Source: CALMRE01 sp964412895
Lineage (GTDB): Bacteria > UBP6 > UBA1177 > JAKLFG01
Assembly (NCBI GenBank): GCA_964412895.1
Contig: CAYPQK010000114.1
Span: 1-8,283 of the forward strand
Length of the DNA stretch: 8,283 nt
Direction: 5' to 3'
Shown: positions 1 to 4,673 of the stretch, one piece after another
How positions within the stretch are numbered: position 1 is the first letter of the stretch
How the letters are laid out: every line of letters starts with the position of its first letter
Made by a program: the position numbers and the translations under genes
Notes under the pieces: generated by a model
What the model was told of the DNA's origin: nothing
Database searches by the model: none
Seen by the model: only the letters and a program-made list of their open reading frames with translations

Positions 1-2
1 GG

Positions 3-659
3 GACCTGTTGGAACGCTCCAGTTCAGATTATTACGCCAACATCATCACCCTTTACTCGCCGCAGGTGGCAAAACTCCTTGAAAAGGTTGCCGCGTCGGG
101 ACTTTCCTTCAAGATGGTCGCTCCCGACCACGGGCCGGTATGGCGCGATATGACGCGCTTCGGCCGTATGGTGGAGAACTATAAGAAATGGTCGTCGCGG
201 AAGCTCACCCGCAAGGCGGTGGTCCTCTACGACACGATGTGGCATTCGACCGAAGAGATGGCGCGCTATATCGCCGACGGTATCGTCGCGGGCGGGGTGA
301 AGGCCGAAGTAATGCCGCTGGGGAGCTGTTCCCGCAGCGATGTGGCGAGCATGATGATCGACGCGGCGGCCATCGTCGCCGGGTCGCCCACCCTCAACAA
401 CAACATCTACCCGTCGCTTGCCGACGCGCTGACCTATCTGCGCGGTCTCAAGTTCGGGACGCCCGTCGGCGCCGCCTTCGGCTCGCACGGCTGGAGCGGC
501 GAAGGGGTGCCGCAGCTCAAGGAATATCTCGTTTCGATGGGTTGCGAAGTGGTCGGCGAGGTGAAGACGCAGTATGTTCCCGACGCCGCGACGCTGAATG
601 CCTGCCGCGAACTGGGGATAAATGTGGCCGGGAAGGTCAAACAACTGATACCTGAATAA
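3..659 (+). CDS. fprA: Flavodiiron protein (A-type flavoprotein, FprA/Roo family), C-terminal part
   Basis: This is the C-terminal part of a flavodiiron protein, a cytoplasmic enzyme that reduces O2 to water and/or NO to N2O using electrons from rubredoxin. The frame is open to the left edge, so the TTG at position 9 is not a real start; roughly the first 180 residues (most of the metallo-beta-lactamase domain) lie outside. Visible parts are the end of the diiron domain, with the SPQVAKLLEKV helix and the APDHGPVWRD motif whose His (codon 129-131) should be the last diiron ligand. A flavodoxin-like FMN domain follows from about position 210, with the phosphate loop YDTMWHSTEEMA, then GSPTLNNNIYPS and FGSHGWSGEG. 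These match the family closely. The next gene is rubredoxin, its usual electron donor, which fixes the assignment. Whether O2 or NO is the preferred substrate cannot be read from this part. Confidence 0.95.
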   Translation, partial: DLLERSSSDYYANIITLYSPQVAKLLEKVAASGLSFKMVAPDHGPVWRDMTRFGRMVENYKKWSSRKLTRKAVVLYDTMWHSTEEMARYIADGIVAGGVKAEVMPLGSCSRSDVASMMIDAAAIVAGSPTLNNNIYPSLADALTYLRGLKFGTPVGAAFGSHGWSGEGVPQLKEYLVSMGCEVVGEVKTQYVPDAATLNACRELGINVAGKVKQLIPE

Positions 660-662
660 CTT

Positions 663-668
663 AGGAGG
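663..668 (+). promoter_or_regulatory. Shine-Dalgarno site of the rubredoxin gene
   Basis: A perfect AGGAGG lies 5 nt before the ATG at 674, in the 14-nt gap after the flavodiiron stop codon. It supports a rubredoxin gene of only 52 codons, translated from the same mRNA as the upstream gene. Confidence 0.85.
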
Positions 669-673
669 AACTC

Positions 674-832
674 ATGAAGAAGTATGTGTGCACCGTCTGC
701 GGGTATATCTACGATCCGGCGTCGGGCGATCAGGACAGCGGCATCGCGCCCGGTACTCCGTGGGAACAGGTCCCGGCCGACTGGGTCTGCCCGGTCTGTG
801 GTGTGGGTAAGGATAGTTTCGAGGCGGAGTAG
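674..832 (+). CDS. rub: Rubredoxin
   Basis: A 52-residue rubredoxin, a small cytoplasmic one-electron carrier with a single Fe(Cys)4 centre. It starts MKKYVCTVCGYIYDP and carries the two canonical knuckles: C6-x2-C9-G-Y and C39-P-V-C42-G. The conserved aromatic residues and the central GxxPGTPWEQVPADW segment are present, and the length is typical of the family. The ATG is preceded by a perfect AGGAGG. It is the second gene of an operon with the flavodiiron protein and should pass NAD(P)H-derived electrons to it; no rubredoxin reductase gene is in view. Its stop codon ends only 4 nt before the stop codon of the convergent small lipoprotein gene. A longer open frame overlapping it from 684 is in another phase and is not real. 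Confidence 0.97.
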   Translation: MKKYVCTVCGYIYDPASGDQDSGIAPGTPWEQVPADWVCPVCGVGKDSFEAE

Positions 833-836
833 GTTT

Positions 837-1073
837 CTACTCGTCGGTCAGCAGGTCGTCGGCGTCGCCCGTCAGGATGTCGCCGTCGGTGACCTGAGTT
901 TCGTCGGAGAGCAGAGAGTCGTCATCGGCGACCAGCAGATCCTCGTCGGCGCCGTAGAAATCCATTTCGGCAAGCACCTCTTCCATGATCTCATCGATAT
1001 TGACCATCGACGGTTCCTTGGTACAGCCGCACAGCGCACAGAGGGCAAGGGCGGTAAGCAGTATCTTTTTCAT
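837..1073 (-). CDS. Small Asp-rich lipoprotein, function unknown
   Basis: This 78-residue exported lipoprotein matches no family I recognise. The N-terminus is a lipoprotein signal (MKKILLTALALCALCGC) with lipobox L14-C-G-C17, so the mature protein starts at Cys17 with Thr at +2. The mature part is very acidic: 22 Asp/Glu in 62 residues against one Lys. A short amphipathic stretch (about residues 23-40) leads into an Asp-rich tail. In the tail, hydrophobic doublets recur at 46/47, 54/55, 66/67 and 74/75, giving units such as DEDLL, DDDSLL, DGDIL and DADDLL. Similar units occur in the stalk and last residues of the esterase lipoprotein at 3399-4568. It is the last gene of the three-gene minus-strand operon, with a strong AGGAGG 5 nt from its ATG. 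A divalent-cation-binding or spacer role is a guess. Confidence 0.8.
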   Translation of the reverse strand: MKKILLTALALCALCGCTKEPSMVNIDEIMEEVLAEMDFYGADEDLLVADDDSLLSDETQVTDGDILTGDADDLLTDE

Positions 1074-1078
1074 GGCGC

Positions 1079-1085
1079 CCTCCTA
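1079..1085 (-). promoter_or_regulatory. Shine-Dalgarno site overlapping the upstream stop codon
   Basis: On the minus strand the sequence reads TAGGAGG. The TAG is the stop codon of the two-helix envelope protein (1083-1085), and its AG is also the start of the AGGAGG serving the small lipoprotein gene whose ATG is at 1073. Terminating and initiating ribosomes occupy the same site, which suggests translational coupling of the last two operon genes. Confidence 0.75.
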
Positions 1086-1847
1086 AAATGAGCCGCTGAA
1101 GTTTACGGTCACGCGGTCGCCAACGGTGTGGACGGAGACCTTCTTGTCGGATACCGGTTCCTCCTTTTTTTCCTCCTCGGGTTTCTTTTCCTCGGTCCAG
1201 AAGAAGAGCCCGACGCCCGCCGCGAGGAATATCGCGCCGCCGATGAAGGAGTAGTTGCGCGAATCGAGGTGGCTCTTGCCCTCGTCGTATTTCCCGTTGG
1301 CCTTTTTAAGATAATCCTCCGGCAGGAAGCCCGGCTTTTTCGCCGCCGCCTCTATCGCGTCGCGGGTAGCCATCTTCTTGTAGCTGTCGAAGCTCTTTTC
1401 GGCGAGGTAGTCGTAGTAGAAACCGGCGGCGATGAACAGCGCGCCGAAGATGCTCGACGCGATCGCGACACCGAAGTAGGGGCGGACGATCTCCTTTTTC
1501 TCCTCGGCGGGAGCCTCTTTCTTCTGTTCGGGCGCCTCCTTGGCCGCCGTGTCTATCTTCTTCTCCTCGACCGGAGCGGGTTTCTCCTCCGCCTTCTCTT
1601 CAGCGGTGGCGGGTACCGGTTCGGCCGCCGGTGCCGGTGCGGTCTCGACGGTAGCCGGGGCTTGCCCGCCAGAGCTTTCAGCGACGGCGGGAGCGGGTGC
1701 CGGTTCGGTCGCCGGTGCCGGTTCAGCGGCCGGAGTCGGTTCGTCTGCGGGCGCGGGGGCCGGGACGGCGGGAGCCGTCTCTTCGGCGAAAAGTCCCGCC
1801 GTCAGCAGGAGCGTCGCGCAAAGAATGAAGATCCGAGCGTTCATCAT
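1083..1847 (-). CDS. Pro/Ala-rich envelope protein with two membrane helices, function unknown
   Basis: A 254-residue exported protein that I cannot assign to a named family. Residues 1-21 form a signal peptide with a likely cut after LFA, just before EE. Residues 22-120 are a low-complexity stalk, first Ala/Pro/Glu-rich (repeated PAPA, EPAPA and PVPATAEE units) and then Lys/Glu-rich. Two hydrophobic segments follow at about 124-147 and 199-217, joined by a roughly 50-residue charged loop. The tail is Lys/Glu-rich and ends VTVNFSGSF, a short beta-prone end closing with Phe. A stalk, a two-helix module and a final SGxF recall a layout common in secreted Myxococcota proteins; this is from memory and not checked. 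Two adjacent ATGs (1847, 1844) are both usable, with GAGG at 1853-1856. It starts 10 nt after the beta-helix gene and ends 9 nt before the small lipoprotein gene. Confidence 0.78.
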   Translation of the reverse strand: MMNARIFILCATLLLTAGLFAEETAPAVPAPAPADEPTPAAEPAPATEPAPAPAVAESSGGQAPATVETAPAPAAEPVPATAEEKAEEKPAPVEEKKIDTAAKEAPEQKKEAPAEEKKEIVRPYFGVAIASSIFGALFIAAGFYYDYLAEKSFDSYKKMATRDAIEAAAKKPGFLPEDYLKKANGKYDEGKSHLDSRNYSFIGGAIFLAAGVGLFFWTEEKKPEEEKKEEPVSDKKVSVHTVGDRVTVNFSGSF

Positions 1848-1857
1848 GGGTGCCTCG

Positions 1858-3258
1858 TTATCGGTGGTACTTCGTTCCGTTCAGTTCCTGTTCCTCGGTG
1901 ATAAGCGTGAGCGGTGTGTCGAGCGCCGCGTCGGCCGCCGCGAATGGATTGGCCGTCACCGCCGTCATCAGGCCCGACGGTGCGATGCCGTTCTGGATGA
2001 TGATCCCGTATTTGCCCGGCGCGTCTGCGGTGGAGAGGTCGACCGTCACCTGCGAGAAAGAGAGTCCGTCAAGTGCGCTGTTCCCTTCGACACCGTCGGC
2101 GATGAGGGCGGCCCGGAAGTTGTCGGCGAAGGTGACGCGGGTAAGGCTCAGCGGGCACTTCTTGTCGGCCAGAACGCTACCGTAGGCGGTCAAACCGTCG
2201 CCGATGAGGGCGTCATGCCACTGCGCGGAGGTGGTCTTTTCGATGCGGGTATCGCTGATGGTGATGCCGCAGGAACGGAATAGGGCGATGCCGGCGGCGC
2301 GGTTGTCCGTTATCGTCGATCCGGTGAGTGTCAGTTGGTCGCCGCCCGCCGGGCCGTTCTGTATCCAGATGCCGGTGAGTGCGTTCCCGGCGATGGTCGC
2401 GCCAGCGATGGTCGCGTGTCCGGTGCCGTCGAGCAGAAGTCCTATCGAAGAGCAGTCGCGCACCGCGCTGTTGCCGATATCGAGCGCCGAGCCGCTTGTC
2501 GCGATGATGCCGCGCCCGCCGTAGAGGATGGCGCCGCTGGTCGGAGTGGAGATCCTTTCAATGGCGACATCGCGCAGGGTGACCGTCGCGCCCGCGACGA
2601 ACAGCGCCGCGTTCTCGGTGCGGATATCGCTCATCCCGCCGCCGGTCCACCAAAGCGATGCGCCGTTGGTGACGGTAAGTCCCTGTACGCCAAAACCGGT
2701 CGTCGTGACGGCCGAGAAGGTCACTTCTCCGCCCGACATGTCGCCTACGACGGTCGCCGTGCCGGGGTCGCCGGTCAGGGTCGCGTCGGTAAGTTCGACC
2801 GAAGCGTCGTTCAGCAGAAGGGCGAACGAGGTCGCGCCGTCCGTCGGGGGAAGCGCCGTCAGCCGTATCCCGTCGAGCGTCACCCGCTGCGCCTGCGCTA
2901 TGTCGAGGGCGACGGTGTCGGAAGATATCTCGATGTCGCGCAGGGTGATGTCGTCGGCGCGGAGGACGAGTCCTTTCTCTCCGGCCGGGGCGACGATGCG
3001 GCTCGCGGGGCCGCGGCCGACGAGCGTCAGCGGCTTTACGATGGTCACGGCGGCCGTTATCGTCGTATCCTCGACGCAGATGCAGCCGTTCCACGCATCG
3101 GTCGCGTTGGCGACGGCGTCGGCAAAGGATACCGCGTCGCGCGCCACCTGACAGTCGCCGTTGCAGGCGGCGGGGAGACGCCACGCGCTGTGGTCGTCGG
3201 TGCAGGCGCACAGAAGGATTATAAGTAGGAAAAAGACGCTTTTCGTGGCTACGGGCAT
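1858..3258 (-). CDS. Right-handed parallel beta-helix lipoprotein
   Basis: A 466-residue surface or periplasmic lipoprotein. The signal MPVATKSVFFLLIILLCAC has lipobox L16-C-A-C19. A short Cys-rich neck follows (C32, C36, C59, C61), probably disulfide-bonded. The rest is a chain of short beta-strand coils with regular small/hydrophobic and Asn/Asp turn positions, such as TIAGN, TITDN and VTFADN. This is typical of parallel beta-helix (PbH1/NosD-like) proteins; such folds serve in polysaccharide lyases, adhesins and surface proteins. I see no catalytic motif. The open frame extends upstream to a TTG at 3312, but that extension runs through the -10 and -35 boxes of its promoter. The ATG at 3258 has GAGGG 7 nt upstream and begins directly with the signal peptide, so it is preferred. 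It is the first gene of the operon with the two small envelope genes below it. Confidence 0.85.
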   Translation of the reverse strand: MPVATKSVFFLLIILLCACTDDHSAWRLPAACNGDCQVARDAVSFADAVANATDAWNGCICVEDTTITAAVTIVKPLTLVGRGPASRIVAPAGEKGLVLRADDITLRDIEISSDTVALDIAQAQRVTLDGIRLTALPPTDGATSFALLLNDASVELTDATLTGDPGTATVVGDMSGGEVTFSAVTTTGFGVQGLTVTNGASLWWTGGGMSDIRTENAALFVAGATVTLRDVAIERISTPTSGAILYGGRGIIATSGSALDIGNSAVRDCSSIGLLLDGTGHATIAGATIAGNALTGIWIQNGPAGGDQLTLTGSTITDNRAAGIALFRSCGITISDTRIEKTTSAQWHDALIGDGLTAYGSVLADKKCPLSLTRVTFADNFRAALIADGVEGNSALDGLSFSQVTVDLSTADAPGKYGIIIQNGIAPSGLMTAVTANPFAAADAALDTPLTLITEEQELNGTKYHR

Positions 3259-3265
3259 CCCGGGT

Positions 3266-3270
3266 CCCTC
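3266..3270 (-). promoter_or_regulatory. Shine-Dalgarno site fixing the beta-helix lipoprotein start
   Basis: GAGGG on the minus strand, 7 nt before the ATG at 3258. It lies inside the short leader predicted from the promoter at 3285-3312 and supports the internal ATG over the longer frame. Confidence 0.7.
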
Positions 3271-3284
3271 ATGATCTCGGAGCC

Positions 3285-3312
3285 ATGATACTATCGCCGG
3301 TAAAGAAATCAA
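3285..3312 (-). promoter_or_regulatory. Sigma70-like promoter of the three-gene envelope operon
   Basis: On the minus strand, TTGATT (3312-3307, 4/6 match to the -35 consensus), a 16-nt spacer and TATCAT (3290-3285, 5/6 match to the -10 consensus). The predicted transcript start is near 3278, giving a leader of about 20 nt that holds the GAGGG site. This is a consensus match by eye, made more credible by its position. Confidence 0.55.
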
Positions 3313-3336
3313 GAAGATGGGACTATTCCGATTTAT

Positions 3337-3364
3337 TTGACAATAGCAACGGCTGCGCTATCTT
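3337..3364 (+). promoter_or_regulatory. Sigma70-like promoter of the esterase lipoprotein
   Basis: Perfect TTGACA (3337-3342), a 16-nt spacer and TATCTT (3359-3364, 4/6 match). The predicted transcript start is near 3371, about 28 nt before the ATG at 3399. It stands back to back with the operon promoter, with the two -35 boxes 24 nt apart, so a regulator bound between them could control both directions. I see no clear operator palindrome there. Confidence 0.6.
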
Positions 3365-3388
3365 TTTCCCGAGTGGTTCCCTAACGAT

Positions 3389-3393
3389 GGAGG
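3389..3393 (+). promoter_or_regulatory. Shine-Dalgarno site fixing the esterase start
   Basis: GGAGG ends 5 nt before the ATG at 3399. It overlaps an in-frame upstream ATG at 3387, which therefore lacks its own site. The first codon is best placed at 3399, so that the protein opens with the signal sequence MAKRVILALF. Confidence 0.7.
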
Positions 3394-3398
3394 ATGTC

Positions 3399-4568
3399 AT
3401 GGCGAAGAGAGTGATCCTTGCGCTGTTCATGTGCGTTTTCGCACTGTCGTGCGACGACAACAGTTCCAACAAGACCGATGTCGATCTGATGCTTGACATC
3501 GATCAGGCCGGGAGCGATACAGCGGTCGAGAACGACACGCCCGCTACCGACACCAATGACGGGCTTATCCCCGACGAGGACGGTATCATCCCGGGCGAGG
3601 ACGATGTGGTCGCCGATGTCGACACCGCGGTCCCGACCTGTGCCGATCTCAAGGACGGCGAGAACAAACTTATCGTGAGCGGCGAGGAGTCGCAGGACCT
3701 TGAACGGACCTTCCTTCTGACCCTGCCGACCACCATCAACGACAAGAAGGGCTGGCCGGTCATCTTCAATTTCCACGGTTATGGCGACACCGCCGCGAAC
3801 TTCGAAGGACTGCTTTCCGGTTATGTGGACAATGCCGAGTTGCCCTTCATCCTCGTCACCCCCGAGGACACCAACCTCGCGATAAATCAGTATCCGCCGG
3901 CGGGCGTCGATTGGGATATCCTCAACCTCGGCAACGGTTCGATCGAAGTGGAAATGTTCGACGCGATACTTGCCTGCATCGAGGAGAAGTGGGGCGTCGA
4001 TGAGGACCATATCCACCTTGCCGGGTTCTCGGCCGGTTCGATAACCTCCGACAGCATCGGCGTCATGCGCGGCGACCAGATCGCCTCGATATTCACCTAT
4101 TCGGGTGCCTACTTCAGCGACGCGAAGGCGAAGACCGACCTCGGCTCGATGGCGGCTGGCTTCATAACTTGGCCCGAGATGACCACCACGAATAAATATG
4201 CGCAGGCGATGATGCACGGCGCCGAGGGCGATGCGAACTGCACCAGTCCCTCGCTCTGCGACAAGTGGGGCTCCTCCGGCTTCTTCATCAACTTCAATCA
4301 CATGGCGCGATTCAACGCGAACTACTTGACCGGTATGGGCCACACCGTCATCATCTGCGATCACAACGGCGGCCACACCAATCTGGGCCTTTCCTCTCAG
4401 CAGATGCTGGAATTCTTCCGCGATCATCCGCGCGGCACGGTGGTGTCGCCCTACGCGACCGACTGGCCGGAGAATTATCCCGAGTACTGCAAGCTGATGA
4501 CCGAACCCGATCCGACCATAGAGCCGGGCTACGAAGCGCCCGACGAAGATTCACTCCTGCCCGATTAA
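3399..4568 (+). CDS. Lipoprotein alpha/beta-hydrolase, PHB-depolymerase/feruloyl-esterase (LpqC) type
   Basis: A 389-residue exported esterase-like lipoprotein. The signal MAKRVILALFMCVFALSC gives a lipidated Cys18 with Asp at +2 and +3. Residues 19-80 are an unstructured acidic stalk (19 Asp/Glu in the first 60), including LI, II and VV doublets exactly seven residues apart (56/57, 63/64, 70/71). The hydrolase domain follows: oxyanion-hole motif FHGYGD (H126), nucleophile elbow GFSAGS (Ser211), MMHGAEGD with D278 as the likely acid, and NGGHT with H326 as the catalytic His. The order and spacing fit secreted PHB-depolymerase/LpqC-like esterases, which cleave ester bonds in polyesters or plant-cell-wall phenolics. 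The real substrate cannot be read from sequence. The C-terminus ends in PDEDSLLPD, echoing the stalk motif PDEDGIIP. The frame extends upstream to 3285, but that part covers the promoter. It is divergent from the beta-helix operon. Confidence 0.87.
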   Translation: MAKRVILALFMCVFALSCDDNSSNKTDVDLMLDIDQAGSDTAVENDTPATDTNDGLIPDEDGIIPGEDDVVADVDTAVPTCADLKDGENKLIVSGEESQDLERTFLLTLPTTINDKKGWPVIFNFHGYGDTAANFEGLLSGYVDNAELPFILVTPEDTNLAINQYPPAGVDWDILNLGNGSIEVEMFDAILACIEEKWGVDEDHIHLAGFSAGSITSDSIGVMRGDQIASIFTYSGAYFSDAKAKTDLGSMAAGFITWPEMTTTNKYAQAMMHGAEGDANCTSPSLCDKWGSSGFFINFNHMARFNANYLTGMGHTVIICDHNGGHTNLGLSSQQMLEFFRDHPRGTVVSPYATDWPENYPEYCKLMTEPDPTIEPGYEAPDEDSLLPD

Positions 4569-4570
4569 AA

Positions 4571-4584
4571 GTCAGCCGTCAGCC
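4571..4584 (+). repeat. Tandem heptamer GTCAGCC x2
   Basis: Two exact back-to-back copies of GTCAGCC directly after the esterase stop codon. It is short, could be chance, and has no evident role. Confidence 0.4.
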
Positions 4585-4588
4585 GAAG

Positions 4589-4670
4589 TTTCTCAAGTCT
4601 AATTTGATGTCGCAAAATGCGACCTCAAGATTTCAAGATATTTTAAGGTCGCAATCTGAGATCTTAGAAA
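4589..4670. repeat. Nested inverted repeats in the AT-rich gap between esterase and ligA
   Basis: The 105-nt gap between convergent genes is clearly more AT-rich than its surroundings and folds on itself. Arm pairs are: an outer imperfect stem 4589-4600 with 4659-4670; a perfect 6-bp palindrome GTCGCA-AAA-TGCGAC at 4609-4623; and an 8-bp perfect pair TGCGACCT (4618-4625) with AGGTCGCA (4646-4653), extendable inward by about five more pairs after one mismatch. The last two share the 4618-4623 arm, so only one can form at a time. The likely role is transcription termination between convergent genes. No coding potential was seen. Confidence 0.6.
4614..4653 (-). terminator. Possible weak intrinsic terminator of ligA
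   Basis: Read on the minus strand, the hairpin formed by 4653-4646 and 4625-4618 is followed at once by TTTT (4617-4614), just downstream of the ligA stop. The stem is good but the T-run is short and interrupted by GCGAC, so efficiency is uncertain. No comparable T-run follows the hairpin in the plus direction. Confidence 0.4.
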
Positions 4671-4673
4671 TCA

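Noticed and set aside
684..1091. 135-codon plus-strand frame covering rubredoxin and the small lipoprotein
   Set aside because: It is out of phase with the clear rubredoxin and antisense to the small lipoprotein. Both of those have strong Shine-Dalgarno sites.
1600..1790. Repetitive GCCGGTGCCGGTTC-like tracts, considered as a tandem DNA repeat or CRISPR
   Set aside because: They are irregular in unit and length and encode the Pro/Ala-rich stalk in frame. There are no spacers, so they are coding low complexity.
1128..2283. Plus-strand open frames opposite the envelope operon (1128-1901, 1540-2283, 1850-2185)
   Set aside because: Their composition mirrors the Pro/Ala and Lys/Glu repeats of the minus-strand gene. 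They have no domains, and the minus-strand genes have signal peptides and good ribosome sites.
2204..3228. Overlapping frames within the beta-helix gene on both strands
   Set aside because: They are shadows of a repetitive GC-rich gene, are low in complexity and lack convincing starts.
3285..3398. N-terminal extension of the esterase to the ATG at 3285
   Set aside because: This stretch contains the TTGACA/TATCTT promoter, and the ATG lies in the opposite promoter's -10 box. The lipoprotein signal begins at 3399.
3381..4427. Minus-strand open frame (348 codons) opposite the esterase gene
   Set aside because: The plus-strand gene has a signal, a nucleophile elbow and a catalytic His. The antisense product shows no family features.
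4609..4623. GTCGCAAAATGCGAC considered as a recombinase or attachment site
   Set aside because: No integrase, transposase, target duplication or tRNA gene is nearby. A terminator-type hairpin explains it more simply.
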